From Spartobacteria bacterium (lineage in GTDB: Bacteria > Verrucomicrobiota > Verrucomicrobiia > Chthoniobacterales > UBA10450), in the NCBI GenBank assembly GCA_003167555.1, contig PMSN01000022.1:124001-188000 (forward strand): 64,000 nucleotides of DNA. The letters run 5' to 3'. How positions within the stretch are numbered: the first letter of the stretch is position 1; each line of letters opens with the position of its first letter. Below the pieces are notes generated by a model that was not told where the DNA came from, did not search any database, and saw nothing but the letters and a program-made list of their open reading frames with translations. The position numbers were made by a program, and so were the translations under genes. Of the stretch, positions 8,901 through 18,750 are shown in pieces.

Positions 8901-10880
8901 TTATGGCGCGGCCCGCACTGCTGCGTCTTCGCGCAGCCAATCCCAGACGCGCTTCAGATGCTCGCTCACGTCGCCTTTGATCGCCGCCAGCTCCGCGGCC
9001 GTGAACTTCGTCTCCCCGGGCCGCCGTTGCGCGAACAAGTAATATTTGATCTTCGGCTCGGTCCCGGACGCGCGGACTGCAACCCTCGTGTGATCTCCGA
9101 ACTCGAAGATCAGCATTTTCTCTTTCGGAATTTCGTCGCCTTCAATGTCGCGATAGGTGTCCGTCTCGAAGTTTTTCACCTGAATGAGTTTCGCGCCGAG
9201 CATCTCGTTAGGCGGCTTGCTCACGTAGGAGGCCAGCAGACACTTGATCGTCTCCGCGCCTTCGGCTCCTTCGAAAGTGAGCGAGCCGGTGTACTCCTGG
9301 AAGTAGCCGAACTCGGAAAAGATTTCGTCGAGAAGCGCGTCCACTGTCAGCCCGCGAGACTTCGCATACGCCGCCACTTCGCAAAACATGATGGCCGCGC
9401 CGTTGCCGTCCTTGTCCCGGACGAAATCGCCACCGTTGTATCCGTAACTCTCTTCGCCGCCAAAGACGTAGTAGGAAGATTGCTCCAGCCGGAGCCGGCG
9501 CGTTTCTTCCTCGGGCAGGTCACGGTATTTTTTCCGCACAGCGGGCGGCAGCGCGTGCTCGTATTTGCCCAGCTTCGCGCCGATGTATTTGAACCCGGTC
9601 AGCGTTTCGACGCAGCGCAGGCCGAACTTTTCCGCGATCGCTTTTTGCAGATCGGTCGTAACGAAGGTCTTGATGATAACGGCGCGCGACGCGTTCTCCT
9701 TATTGAGCACGCCAAGCTCGAAAAGAGTTTTCGTCCGGTAGTAGGCAAGGAGTGAGCCGATCTGGTTTCCCGAGAGCAATTCCATCGGGCCGCCCGCGGT
9801 TCGGACCGCGACGCCCACGCGATCGCAATCAGGATCGGTCGCGATGACCAGATCGGCGCCTTCTTTTTCCGCCAGCTCCACGCCGAGGCGCAGCGCGGCC
9901 GCGTTCTCCGGGTTCGGCGAATCGACCGTGGGAAAATTTCCATCCAAGCTATCCTGCTCTTCAACGACGCTAAAATTGAAACCGAGCCGCTCGAGCATCG
10001 GCTTGATGATGACGGCGCCTGTTCCGTGCAGTGGCGTGAAAATAATGCGAAGCGATTTCGCGGCGCGAACGAGATCCCTGTTCAAGAGCAAATTCTCGAG
10101 GCGGCTCATGTAGGCGTCATCAATTTCCCGGCCGACAGTGATTACTTCGCCGCGCCGCTTTTTCGGTTTCGCGGCAGACGTGTCGCTTTGGATTTCGTTG
10201 ACCTTGGCGATGATGCCGCTCGCGTGCGGCTCCACTACCTGGGCGCCTTCATCGAAGTAAACTTTGTAGCCGTTGTCATGCGGCGGGTTGTGGCTGGCGG
10301 TGATTACAATCCCCGCGCTCGCGCGCAGATGGCGCACGGCAAAAGACAATTCCGGCGTGGAGCGCGGGCCTTCGAAGACGCAAGCGTCACAACCATTCTC
10401 TGCCGCCGTTTTCGCGACCAACTCGGTAAACTCTTTTGAAAAATGCCGCGTATCGTGGGCGATCACGATCTTAGGTTTGCCGGGAATTTTTTCTTGGGCG
10501 CGCCACTCATGCAAATAATCCACGAGTCCCTGGGTGGCGCGGCTCACGTTGAAATAATTCATCGCGTTCGTCCCGATGCACGGAAACTCCGGCCGCTCGT
10601 TTTGTCCCGCGGCGCCGCGTTCGGCGCTGGTCACGATCTTTCCGATCGTCCTTCCGCGCAGTCCGCCGGTGCCGAAAGCGAGCGTCTTGTAAAATCGGTC
10701 GTTCAGCTCGCCCCACTCGCCCGCTTCAGCCAGCTCGGAGACCACCTGCTGGTAGAGCGACGTGGTCGCGCCTGTCAGCAAAGCCGCAATATTCTTCGCC
10801 GCGGCTTCCAGCAAGCGCCCATCCGCAACGGCGTTTTCGATTGTGTTGCTTCGGGTCGCGGCGCGCATCCTCGCCAACAT
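8901..10880 (-). CDS. phosphoglucomutase/phosphomannomutase family protein
   Basis: Alpha-D-phosphohexomutases interconvert hexose 1- and 6-phosphates. All four family motifs are present: the phosphoserine loop TASHNPPHDNGYKV, the Mg2+ loop DPDCDRVG, the sugar-binding loop GGEESYGYNGGDF, and the phosphate-binding RASGTEPKIKYY. The 659-residue length and domain order match the PgmB/YbbT-like group (phosphoglucomutase or phosphopentomutase-like) rather than the 450-residue ManB group. The start may be 10880 or the in-frame ATG at 10868. It is divergent from the secreted repeat protein to the right. Confidence 0.93.
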   Translation of the reverse strand: MLARMRAATRSNTIENAVADGRLLEAAAKNIAALLTGATTSLYQQVVSELAEAGEWGELNDRFYKTLAFGTGGLRGRTIGKIVTSAERGAAGQNERPEFPCIGTNAMNYFNVSRATQGLVDYLHEWRAQEKIPGKPKIVIAHDTRHFSKEFTELVAKTAAENGCDACVFEGPRSTPELSFAVRHLRASAGIVITASHNPPHDNGYKVYFDEGAQVVEPHASGIIAKVNEIQSDTSAAKPKKRRGEVITVGREIDDAYMSRLENLLLNRDLVRAAKSLRIIFTPLHGTGAVIIKPMLERLGFNFSVVEEQDSLDGNFPTVDSPNPENAAALRLGVELAEKEGADLVIATDPDCDRVGVAVRTAGGPMELLSGNQIGSLLAYYRTKTLFELGVLNKENASRAVIIKTFVTTDLQKAIAEKFGLRCVETLTGFKYIGAKLGKYEHALPPAVRKKYRDLPEEETRRLRLEQSSYYVFGGEESYGYNGGDFVRDKDGNGAAIMFCEVAAYAKSRGLTVDALLDEIFSEFGYFQEYTGSLTFEGAEGAETIKCLLASYVSKPPNEMLGAKLIQVKNFETDTYRDIEGDEIPKEKMLIFEFGDHTRVAVRASGTEPKIKYYLFAQRRPGETKFTAAELAAIKGDVSEHLKRVWDWLREDAAVRAAP

Positions 10881-10967
10881 TCCGGCAGACCCGACCTTTG
10901 CAAGTAGTTGCGTTAGTCATGGAGGCGCGGTTTGCGTTTATCTGTTTATCGCGCAAATTTGCCGCCG

Positions 10968-12926
10968 ATGTCGCAATTCCCCTGCAGAATACCGTTGGCG
11001 CTCATTGCCATCTTTCTGTCCGCCGCGCTGACGATTAGCCGCGCAGAGCCGGTTGGCACGACAAGCCTTACTGGATCAATCACTAGTGTGGTCAGCCAGC
11101 CTGACGGAAAGTTGCTCATCGCGGGCCCGTTCAGTTCCATTGGCACGACGCCAAGGGCGGGGATTGCTCGCTTGGAATCGGACGGCAGTCTCGATCTCAC
11201 CTTCGATCCTGGCACGGGAGCGAATGGCGCAATCAGCTTTTTGGCGTTGCAGAAAGACGGGAAAGTTGTCATGGCAGGCGATTTCACCGCAGTGGCCGAG
11301 ACTGCGCGAGATCGCATCGCACGGCTAAACCCTGATGGTACGCTCGATCAGAGTTTCAATCCTGGCGTCGGGCCAAATGACGGTATCAACGCGCTTCTGA
11401 TCGATGCCGACGGGAAAACCGTTTTGGGCGGACGCTTCGAAACTTTCAACGGCTTAACGCGGCATTTTCTTGCCAGGCTGAATCAGGACGGCAGTCTCGA
11501 CGCGACTTTCGATGCAGGCCGGTATTTTGCCGGCATTCTCCCGCAAGGCGTCACGGACATCGCATTTTACCCTGATGGCCGCCTGATCGTGGCCGGGTTC
11601 TTCGGGGCTCAAGGCAAGTACGATCTGGTGCGAGTAGCGGCGGATGGGACGGTCGACCAAAGCTTTCCAAGCGGTCTCAGTATTCAGGGAATCGCCGTCC
11701 AACCGGATGGGAAAATATATGTCTCTGGTTACACCGGCCCTGAGCAGTCGCCGACGCTAAAGCGTCTTCACCCCGATGGGACCACGGACAATAGCTTCCG
11801 TCCGGCACCAGCCAAATTCGGAGAGATGCTCCAGGTCCAGCCCGACGACAAGTTACTCAGTGTCGGAAACTCAGGACCCATTGTTCGCTTCAATCCGGAT
11901 GGAAGCATCGATTCGTCCTTTGGTCCGGTGCAGGCGGGATCTAATGGGAATACCGGGAGCAGTTTTCGCGCGCTCGAGCTGCGCCCGGACGGACGCATAT
12001 TCCTCGCGGGAACTTTCAACACCGTGAATGGCTCACCTCGCAGCGGGGTGGTGCGGCTGTTTCAGAATGGCCAAGTCGACCCGGGTTTTGTCCCGGAAGC
12101 AGGCATCGTGACCGTCAGCACTCTCGGATTGAATCTCTCGACGCGGGTGGCGGTCGGAGCCGGCGACGATGCACTTATTGCCGGATTTGTTATCGAGGGC
12201 GGCAGCGCGAAGAGGATCATGATCCGGGCGATCGGACCCTCGCTCGCCGGAGGGAACGCTCCCGTCCAGCGGCCTTTGGTAGATCCGGTCGTAGAGCTGC
12301 GCGACGGGCTCGGCACCTTGATTGCTCGCAATGACAATTGGCGGACGACGGAGATTGGCGGAGCGATCGGCGGCGATCAGGCTGGAGACATCGAGGGCAG
12401 CACGATCGCTCCCACCAGCGAGGCCGAGTCAGCTTTCATCGCGACTCTCGATCCGGGTGCCTACACTGCGATTGTTCGAGGGGCCGCTGGAGGCACGGGC
12501 ATCGCTTTGGTGGAAATGTACGATCTTGACCCCACTTCACCTGCCCGGCTCGCCAACATCAGCACACGCGGCCGGGTGGGAACGGACGACGATGTTATGA
12601 TCGGTGGCATTATCCTGGGAGGAACCGGGCTTTCCGAAGTGCTGCTGCGCGCGATTGGGCCTTCGCTGAGCACCGCAGGTGTCAGCGGCGAGCTTCTCGA
12701 CCCGATTTTGGAATTGCACGACGGCAATGGCGCTCTCATCGTCACCAACGACGATTGGAAAGATATCCAACGAGAGGAAATCGAGGCCACTACGCTCGCT
12801 CCATCGAACGATAAAGAAGCGGCCATCCTCACCGCCCTCGGACCCGGTAACTACACCGCCATTGTCAAAGGTGTAAACGACACGACCGGCATCGCAGTGG
12901 TCGAAGCGTACGCGTTACGTAAATAG
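10968..12926 (+). CDS. secreted delta-60 repeat protein with tandem C-terminal domains
   Basis: ATG 10968 is chosen because it puts a signal peptide (MSQFPCRIPLALIAIFLSAAL) first; an in-frame ATG at 10932 would add 12 residues. Residues about 25-390 consist of delta-60 repeats (DUF5122-like blades such as PDGKLLIAGPFSSIG, RLNPDGTLDQSFNPG), expected to form a beta-propeller. The last 250 residues are two copies of a domain of about 125 residues. Each has an IRAIGPSL motif, then a DPxxELxD(G)xG block, then NDxW and a final YTAIV(R/K)G segment. The same pair ends the protease at 27609. Extracellular or cell-surface location is inferred. Its function is unknown. Confidence 0.85.
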   Translation: MSQFPCRIPLALIAIFLSAALTISRAEPVGTTSLTGSITSVVSQPDGKLLIAGPFSSIGTTPRAGIARLESDGSLDLTFDPGTGANGAISFLALQKDGKVVMAGDFTAVAETARDRIARLNPDGTLDQSFNPGVGPNDGINALLIDADGKTVLGGRFETFNGLTRHFLARLNQDGSLDATFDAGRYFAGILPQGVTDIAFYPDGRLIVAGFFGAQGKYDLVRVAADGTVDQSFPSGLSIQGIAVQPDGKIYVSGYTGPEQSPTLKRLHPDGTTDNSFRPAPAKFGEMLQVQPDDKLLSVGNSGPIVRFNPDGSIDSSFGPVQAGSNGNTGSSFRALELRPDGRIFLAGTFNTVNGSPRSGVVRLFQNGQVDPGFVPEAGIVTVSTLGLNLSTRVAVGAGDDALIAGFVIEGGSAKRIMIRAIGPSLAGGNAPVQRPLVDPVVELRDGLGTLIARNDNWRTTEIGGAIGGDQAGDIEGSTIAPTSEAESAFIATLDPGAYTAIVRGAAGGTGIALVEMYDLDPTSPARLANISTRGRVGTDDDVMIGGIILGGTGLSEVLLRAIGPSLSTAGVSGELLDPILELHDGNGALIVTNDDWKDIQREEIEATTLAPSNDKEAAILTALGPGNYTAIVKGVNDTTGIAVVEAYALRK

Positions 12927-13151
12927 CGCCGCTTCGAGTAAGAGACCAAGGTGCAGAAAGAATAGTTGAGTAGAATTCGCTCACGGATGCGTGACCAGCC
13001 TGCTAACGGCTCCGAATCCGACTTCGGTTGCGAATGTTGTACCTAGGGTGGTCCGACTGGTCTCCACGCCGTTGCGCGGGAGGATAGCGCTCTAAGAAAA
13101 ACGATTGCCCGCCGCGTGGTTCAAAGGCTTAGTGGTCGCTAGCCAAGCCGA

Positions 13152-14342
13152 ATGAACATTCACGAGTACCAGGCGAAAGAGTTACTGCAAAAGTTTGGGG
13201 TTGCGACCCCGCGCGGGAAAGCGGCCTCGACGCCCGAAGAAGCGGAGCAGGCGGCGCGGGAATTGGGGACTAACGATCTTGTCGTCAAAGCGCAAATCCA
13301 TGCGGGCGGCCGGGGCAAAGGAACTTTCACGAATGGCTTCAAGGGCGGCGTGCGCTTGTGCAAATCGCCTGAGGAAACGCGCGAGGTCGCGTCAAAAATG
13401 CTCGGTCAAACCTTGGTGACGCATCAAACCGGACCGGCGGGTCGGGTCGTGAACAAAGTGCTGATCGCGGAATCGGCGGAGATCGCGCGCGAGATTTATT
13501 TCGCCATTCTCCTCGATCGCGCGACGGCCGCGCCCATCGTCGTCGCGAGCACGGAGGGCGGCGTGGAGATCGAAACGGTCGCGGCGAAATCGCCCGAGAA
13601 AATTTTACGGGAGAAAATCGATCCGCTTGCCGGATTTCAAGCGCATCAGACGCGCAAGCTGGCCAAGCAGCTCGGCTTCGAATCGTCGCAACTGAAAGCG
13701 GCCGCGAAATTGTTCGATGGTTTGTATCGCACGTTCATGGCCTGCGATTGTTCGATGGTGGAAGTGAATCCGCTCATCGTGACGCCGAAGGGCGAGGTGC
13801 TCGCGCTCGACGCGAAATTCAATTTCGACGACAACGCGCTCTACCGTCACCCGGATCTCGCGGCCTTGCGGGATATTGCCGAAGAAGATCCGCGCGAAGT
13901 GGAAGCTTCCAAGCACGGCCTGAATTACATCGGCCTCGATGGAAACATCGCCTGTCTCGTCAATGGCGCCGGCCTGGCCATGGCGACCATGGACATCATC
14001 AAGTTCTATGGCGGCAGCCCGGCTAACTTCCTCGATGTCGGCGGCGGCGCGACGGAAGAGCAAGTCACCGAAGCGTTCAAGATCCTGATCTCGGACGCAA
14101 AAGTGAAAGCGATCCTGGTGAATATTTTCGGCGGCATCATGAAATGCGACGTGATCGCGCAGGGAATCATCAACGCGGTCAAGACAGTGAATTTGCCCGT
14201 GCCACTGGTCGTTAGGCTGGAAGGAACGAATGTTGAGGCAGGCAAAAAACTGATCGCGGAATCCGGTTTGCCGGTGATCACCGCCGGTGACTTGGCGGAT
14301 GCCGCGCAGAAAGTGGTGGCGGCGGCAGGAGGAGCAAAATGA
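13152..14342 (+). CDS. sucC: succinyl-CoA synthetase beta subunit
   Basis: This is the ATP-grasp subunit of the TCA-cycle enzyme that converts succinyl-CoA to succinate with nucleotide triphosphate formation. It begins with the family hallmark [12 protein letters not shown], contains the ATP-grasp segment [12 protein letters not shown] and the C-terminal [18 protein letters not shown] motif, and has the standard length (396 residues). It opens a five-gene operon whose later genes overlap or nearly touch (stop and start share ATGA at 14339). Confidence 0.97.
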   Translation: MNIHEYQAKELLQKFGVATPRGKAASTPEEAEQAARELGTNDLVVKAQIHAGGRGKGTFTNGFKGGVRLCKSPEETREVASKMLGQTLVTHQTGPAGRVVNKVLIAESAEIAREIYFAILLDRATAAPIVVASTEGGVEIETVAAKSPEKILREKIDPLAGFQAHQTRKLAKQLGFESSQLKAAAKLFDGLYRTFMACDCSMVEVNPLIVTPKGEVLALDAKFNFDDNALYRHPDLAALRDIAEEDPREVEASKHGLNYIGLDGNIACLVNGAGLAMATMDIIKFYGGSPANFLDVGGGATEEQVTEAFKILISDAKVKAILVNIFGGIMKCDVIAQGIINAVKTVNLPVPLVVRLEGTNVEAGKKLIAESGLPVITAGDLADAAQKVVAAAGGAK

Positions 14343-14701
14343 AAGTAAAAGAAATTGGATTCGTCGCCATCCCGGTGACCGACATGGAGCGGGCGCGGAA
14401 GTTTTATGAGGGCGTCCTTGGCTTGCAGGAATCCGGCCGATTCCTGGAAGGGAAATGGATCGAATACGGCATCGGCAAGGATACCCTCTGCATCGCCAGC
14501 ATCAGCGATACGTGGACGCCGTCCGACCAAGGAACGGGTGCGGCGCTTGAAATGGAAAACTTTGACGAAGCGATCGCCGAACTGAAAAAGGCCAGCGTGA
14601 CGTTCGCGATGGACGCGTCCGAATCGCCGGTCTGTCACATGGCCATCGTGCAGGATCCCGACGGCAACAAATTGATGATCCACAAACTCAAACCGATATG
14701 A
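14339..14701 (+). CDS. VOC (glyoxalase-like) protein 1
   Basis: This 120-residue protein has one vicinal-oxygen-chelate module pair ([21 protein letters not shown] at the start, [12 protein letters not shown] at the end). It overlaps the sucC stop by 4 nt and the next VOC gene by 4 nt, so translation is probably coupled. VOC enzymes include glyoxalase I, methylmalonyl-CoA epimerase and dioxygenases; the exact activity cannot be read here. The final Asp-Gly-Asn-Lys segment and the central Glu are compatible with metal ligands. It is unusual to find it between the two subunits of one enzyme. Confidence 0.9.
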   Translation: MKVKEIGFVAIPVTDMERARKFYEGVLGLQESGRFLEGKWIEYGIGKDTLCIASISDTWTPSDQGTGAALEMENFDEAIAELKKASVTFAMDASESPVCHMAIVQDPDGNKLMIHKLKPI

Positions 14702-15054
14702 TCAAAGAAGTCGCATTCATCGCCATCGCGGTCTCCGACAAGGAGCGCGCGCGGAAGTTTTATCAGGAGACGCTCGAACTAAAACCGGGCATGACCGCCA
14801 TGGAGGGGGCGTGGGTCGAGTACGACTTGGGGGCGGTGACGATCGGCGTCGGGTGTCATCCGGCGTGGCAGCCATCGCGCGATGGCACATCGGTCGCGTT
14901 TGAAGTGGAGGACTTCGATGCGGCCGTCGCGAAATTGAAAGAGCGCGGCGTCACATTCGATCTCGATAAGACTGAGACGCCGGTTTGCTGGATGGCGCAA
15001 TTTCGCGATCCGGATGGAAACAAACTCCTGGTGCACAAACGGAAGACCGCTTAG
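14698..15054 (+). CDS. VOC (glyoxalase-like) protein 2
   Basis: A 118-residue paralogue of the preceding gene (shared FIAI, KERARKFYQETL, FEVEDFDAAVAKLKERGVTF and FRDPDGNKLLVHKRK patterns), evidently a tandem duplication. It starts on the ATGA overlap at 14698 and ends 3 nt before sucD. The two could form a heterodimeric VOC enzyme. No substrate can be assigned. Confidence 0.9.
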   Translation: MIKEVAFIAIAVSDKERARKFYQETLELKPGMTAMEGAWVEYDLGAVTIGVGCHPAWQPSRDGTSVAFEVEDFDAAVAKLKERGVTFDLDKTETPVCWMAQFRDPDGNKLLVHKRKTA

Positions 15055-15057
15055 CCC

Positions 15058-15939
15058 ATGTCCGTTCTCGTCGACAAAAATACCCGGCTCCTCGTGCAGG
15101 GGATCACCGGCAGCGTCGGCGGATTTCACGCGCGGCAATGCATGGAGTACGGCACGAATGTGGTCGCCGGCGTCACGCCTGGCAAAGGCGGGCAGATGTT
15201 CGACGGCAAGGTGCCGGTCTTCGACACAGTCTGGGAAGCGCGGCAGGAGACCGGTTGCAATGTCTCGGTGATTTTTGTGCCGGCGGCGGGCGCGGCGGAT
15301 GGAATTCTGGAAGCGGTGGATGCCGGCGTCGAGCTCGTGATTTGCATCACGGAAGGAATTCCGGTGATGGACATGATGCGCGTGAAAGCGCAGATGGCGG
15401 GAAAGCAAAGCCGGCTCATCGGTCCGAACTGTCCGGGTATCATCACACCGGGCGCGTGCAAGATCGGCATCATGCCCGGCTATATTCACAAGGAGGGAAA
15501 CGTCGGTGTGATCTCGCGTTCCGGCACGCTCACCTACGAAGCGGTCTGGCAACTCACGTCGCGCGGCTACGGCCAATCGACTTGCATCGGCATCGGCGGC
15601 GATCCGATCAACGGGATGTCGCATCTTGACGCGGTGAAACTTTTCCACGGCGATTCGGGCACCGACGCGATGATTTTGATCGGCGAGATTGGCGGCTCGG
15701 CGGAAGAAGAAGCGGCGGAGTGGATCAAGGAGAATTGCAAGAAGCCGGTCGCCGCTTTCATCGCCGGCGCCACGGCTCCGCCTGGTCGGCGCATGGGTCA
15801 CGCGGGCGCCATCGTTTCCGGCGGGAAGGGGACCGCGGCGGGAAAGATCGCCGCCCTCAAGACCGCGGGCATTGCAGTGGCCGAAACTCCAGCGACAATG
15901 GCAGAGACGTTGATTACCCGGATGAAAGGAAAGTCATGA
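15058..15939 (+). CDS. sucD: succinyl-CoA synthetase alpha subunit
   Basis: This CoA-binding and phosphohistidine subunit partners SucC. The N-terminal Rossmann CoA-binding domain starts [17 protein letters not shown]. The active-site His lies in [13 protein letters not shown] near residue 245. [11 protein letters not shown] and [13 protein letters not shown] are characteristic. The length (293 residues) is normal. Its stop overlaps the ATG of the citrate synthase gene. Confidence 0.97.
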   Translation: MSVLVDKNTRLLVQGITGSVGGFHARQCMEYGTNVVAGVTPGKGGQMFDGKVPVFDTVWEARQETGCNVSVIFVPAAGAADGILEAVDAGVELVICITEGIPVMDMMRVKAQMAGKQSRLIGPNCPGIITPGACKIGIMPGYIHKEGNVGVISRSGTLTYEAVWQLTSRGYGQSTCIGIGGDPINGMSHLDAVKLFHGDSGTDAMILIGEIGGSAEEEAAEWIKENCKKPVAAFIAGATAPPGRRMGHAGAIVSGGKGTAAGKIAALKTAGIAVAETPATMAETLITRMKGKS

Positions 15940-17063
15940 CTGTTTCGCGCGGACTCGAAGGCGTTGTCGCAAATTCCACGCGGTTGAGCGACGTCATTGG
16001 CGACAAGGGCCAGCTCATCTATTGCGGCTACGACATCAACGAGCTGGCCGGAAAAGTCAGCTACAAGGAAGTCGTTTACCTTCTCTGGCACCGGAAGCTG
16101 CCGAATCGGAAGGAGCTCGACACGTTTGTCCGCGAACTGCGCGGGGAACGCCAGTTGCCGGAGCCGGTGATCGATTTTCTAAAATCTGCTCCGCGCGACG
16201 CGGAGCCGATGGATGTAATGCGGACCGCGATTTCCATGCTCGGTCTTTACGATCCCGACATGGGCAAAGAGGCGACGCCGGAAATAAACCGGCACCGCGC
16301 CGTCTCCATCACCGCGAAGATCGGCGTGATCGCGGCGTATTTTCATCGGGCCCGCAACGGCAAATCGCTTCCGCCCGTGCGCGACGACCTGACCGAGGCG
16401 GAGCATTTCCTCTACCTGATGTGCGGCGAGCCTCAGTCGAAGGAGGCCAGCGACACGCTCGATATCGCGTTCATTCTGCACGCGGACCACGGCATGAATG
16501 CGTCGACCTTCAGCGCGCGCGTGACCATCTCGACGCTCTCGGATTTCTATTCGGCGATCACGGCCGCGATCGGGACGCTGAAGGGGCCGCTGCACGGGGG
16601 AGCGAATGAAGGCGTCATCCACATGCTGGAGGAGATCGGCAGCGTCGATAAAGTGGACGCCTACATCGAGAAGGCGCTCGCCGAAAAGAAAAAGATCATG
16701 GGCATTGGTCATCGCGTTTACAAAACGCTCGACCCGCGGGCGCCGCACCTGCGCGCGATGGCCATCAAGCTGAGCGAGAAACTGGGCGATCCGAAATGGA
16801 TCAAGATGTCGGAACGGATCGCGCAGCTCATGAAGGAGAAGAAGAACCTGAACGCCAACGTGGATTTCTATTCCGCCACGGTCTACTACTCGTTAGGCAT
16901 CCCGACGGATTTGTTCACGCCGATTTTCGCCATCGCCCGCTGCTCCGGCTGGTGCGCGCAGGTTCTGGAGCAACTCGAAGACAACCGGCTCTATCGGCCG
17001 TTGAGCGAATACGTGGGCGAACCGATCGGGAAGAAAGTCGTGCCGATCGACGAGCGGCCCTAG
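15936..17063 (+). CDS. citrate synthase family protein
   Basis: The true start is the ATG at 15936 that overlaps the sucD stop (TCATGA). The open frame upstream of it is only the shifted sucD sequence. The 375-residue protein belongs to the short bacterial citrate/2-methylcitrate synthase group: [20 protein letters not shown] at the N-terminus, [15 protein letters not shown] and [11 protein letters not shown] with catalytic His, and [18 protein letters not shown]. It would condense acetyl-CoA (or propionyl-CoA) with oxaloacetate. Placement after sucCD makes a TCA operon. Confidence 0.94.
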   Translation: MTVSRGLEGVVANSTRLSDVIGDKGQLIYCGYDINELAGKVSYKEVVYLLWHRKLPNRKELDTFVRELRGERQLPEPVIDFLKSAPRDAEPMDVMRTAISMLGLYDPDMGKEATPEINRHRAVSITAKIGVIAAYFHRARNGKSLPPVRDDLTEAEHFLYLMCGEPQSKEASDTLDIAFILHADHGMNASTFSARVTISTLSDFYSAITAAIGTLKGPLHGGANEGVIHMLEEIGSVDKVDAYIEKALAEKKKIMGIGHRVYKTLDPRAPHLRAMAIKLSEKLGDPKWIKMSERIAQLMKEKKNLNANVDFYSATVYYSLGIPTDLFTPIFAIARCSGWCAQVLEQLEDNRLYRPLSEYVGEPIGKKVVPIDERP

Positions 17064-17111
17064 CTACATGGACGCTGGACTTCTTTTGTTCGCTTCATTA
17101 ATCTGGGCGGC

Positions 17112-17477
17112 ATGAAGGCGGCGGTGTTCTGTTTTTTATTTGCGCTCGCGTGTCCTGGATTGCTTTTCGCGGAAGGCACCGAGATCGAGATCGTCGCGGA
17201 TCCGCTGGTCTACGGGGAGTATCCGAAGAATTACCAGGAGATCATCACGAAGTGGTTGGACACGATCCTGGTCGATGCGCCGAGCGCGCAGATCGAATGG
17301 GTTGAACTTCCGAAACCGGGCGATCTGCCGGACCCGAAGGGCAAGCGCCTGTATGGGTATGTGGTCCAGTTCAAAGTGAATTCCCGGAACCGTTTTGGCA
17401 CTTACACCGGCATGCAAAAACACAAAGCTCTCATCCGGGACGGCAACGTGATCAAAGCCACCGGCCTCGGCTTCTAA
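17112..17477 (+). CDS. small secreted hypothetical protein
   Basis: This 121-residue protein has a clear signal peptide (MKAAVFCFLFALACPGLLFA). The mature part is an alpha/beta domain (NYQEIITKWLDTILVDAPSAQIEW, GYVVQFKVNSRNRFGTYTGMQKH) of a type common in small periplasmic proteins. No named family is recognised. It starts 48 nt after the citrate synthase stop and directly abuts the next gene, so the two are probably co-transcribed. Confidence 0.75.
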   Translation: MKAAVFCFLFALACPGLLFAEGTEIEIVADPLVYGEYPKNYQEIITKWLDTILVDAPSAQIEWVELPKPGDLPDPKGKRLYGYVVQFKVNSRNRFGTYTGMQKHKALIRDGNVIKATGLGF

Positions 17478-18035
17478 ATGAAACTCGCGCGCACAGCAGG
17501 CAGGAGGGGCGAAGGCGGCATCGGTTTCTTGGTGATCGTCGGAGTGCTCGTGCTCGGCATCGTTTGGTGGCTGTATTCGTCGCGCCAGGATGCCGTGAAA
17601 AAATCACGCGCGTTCGCGACCGATGTGGTCAATCACGTCGCCGCGAACTACGACGAGAGGTATCTCCACGTGCACTTGAGCCCGGAAGCGCAGGTAAACT
17701 ATTTGCAATCGTCGCGGGAGAACTTGATCCAGAGATTGCGCGATCTGGGTGTGCCCGCGCAGCCGATTGAAGTGACGGGCAACGTCGCCTTCACGTCCCA
17801 ATTCTTCGACCCGAGAGGCACGTTTCGGGCGGAGCTGAAGTATCCCACGACAACGGCCTACATCGATTTGGGAGTTTCCCGGGGGATGACGGTGTGGCAG
17901 GTCGACACGATCAATCTGACGTGGACTCCTCCGCCGACCCCAACGCCAACGCCGGATCCAGTCCTGGCGGCGACGCCGACTCCGACACCCACTCCGCCGC
18001 CGGAGCAAAAGCCGAAGCGGAAGCGCAAGGGCTGA
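17478..18035 (+). CDS. single-pass membrane protein with Pro/Thr-rich tail
   Basis: It starts on the nucleotide after the previous stop. Residues 14-32 form one transmembrane segment (GIGFLVIVGVLVLGIVWWL). The following 110 residues look like a small periplasmic domain (RAFATDVVNHVAANYDERYL, FFDPRGTFRAELKYPTT). The C-terminus is a low-complexity spacer of TPTP and PPP runs ending in KPKRKRKG, which may cross the wall or contact anionic polymers. Function is unknown. Confidence 0.75.
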   Translation: MKLARTAGRRGEGGIGFLVIVGVLVLGIVWWLYSSRQDAVKKSRAFATDVVNHVAANYDERYLHVHLSPEAQVNYLQSSRENLIQRLRDLGVPAQPIEVTGNVAFTSQFFDPRGTFRAELKYPTTTAYIDLGVSRGMTVWQVDTINLTWTPPPTPTPTPDPVLAATPTPTPTPPPEQKPKRKRKG

Positions 18036-18038
18036 AGC

Positions 18039-18110
18039 CGCTGTAGTCGCCCCGCTCTGTCGGGGCGAAGTCGCCGCACGGCACGGCGAGGAAGCGCCGT
18101 GGCTACAGCG
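18039..18110. repeat. intergenic palindromic repeat (CTGTAG family)
   Basis: The outer 8-bp arms CGCTGTAG / CTACAGCG are perfect. Inside are nested hairpins, including CGCCCCG-CTCTGT-CGGGGCG. It lies between convergent genes and directly abuts the stop codon of the Nudix-like gene. The element at 61522-61600 shares the same outer arms, so this is a dispersed REP-like family. It may also act as a bidirectional terminator. Confidence 0.8.
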
Positions 18111-18734
18111 CTAACTCAGAAGACGATCGAACGAATCGACGCAGAGCTGCGACCACGTCTCCAAGTTTTCGCGGCGCGCGAGCAATTCTTCCTTTCTTAG
18201 GAAGACGACATTCGTGATCATCGCCTCGCGTTTTTGAACCTTGGGTTCCGCCAGTCGAAAAACGTGGACGATCCCAAGATGGACGCGGCCGACCTCCGTG
18301 GTGTCGTCATTCAGGAGCGCCACGATCCGATCTTCGAACGGTGACTCGATCTTGATCTCTTCGTTTACCTCGCGCTCGACGCCGGCGCGATAAGCCGCTT
18401 CATCGATTTCGAAATTCCAAAGCAACTCGTCTTTGTCTTCGTTCATGTGACCGCCGATGCCGATCGAACCTTTCGCCACCAAGCGTTGTTCGCCTGCTTT
18501 CTTCCCACGCACGTAATGCAAGACGGTGTCACCATGCGCGATCAACGCGTAGGGAATGATCTGTTTGTGGCTGGGATCGTTTTCCGCCTGCGCGCGCGGA
18601 AGGAAGAAATTGTTTCCACGCGAAAGCAAAGCGCTGAGATATTTTTCCGGCTCGAAATTAAGGCCGTGAAAACTGCCGAGCTCGTCGAAAAGACTTCGCC
18701 TGACGACCAGGACATTTTCGTCGGGCTGGCTCAT
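18111..18734 (-). CDS. Nudix-like hydrolase
   Basis: This 207-residue protein has a partial Nudix box (GIGGHMNEDKD then AGVEREVNEEIKIE), giving the Glu pair of the REx2EE motif that binds Mg2+ and hydrolyses nucleoside-diphosphate-linked substrates. An insertion separates the Gly-Gly and the REVNEE helix, unlike canonical MutT. This matches a conserved group annotated as predicted phosphoesterases. Substrate is unknown. It overlaps nothing and runs head-to-tail with the PagL-like gene upstream. Confidence 0.8.
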   Translation of the reverse strand: MSQPDENVLVVRRSLFDELGSFHGLNFEPEKYLSALLSRGNNFFLPRAQAENDPSHKQIIPYALIAHGDTVLHYVRGKKAGEQRLVAKGSIGIGGHMNEDKDELLWNFEIDEAAYRAGVEREVNEEIKIESPFEDRIVALLNDDTTEVGRVHLGIVHVFRLAEPKVQKREAMITNVVFLRKEELLARRENLETWSQLCVDSFDRLLS

Positions 18735-18750
18735 GCGGACGCAGTCGCAA

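Noticed and set aside
8760-9755. 331-residue plus-strand ORF
   Set aside because: Antisense to the phosphohexomutase gene, with no recognisable domain.
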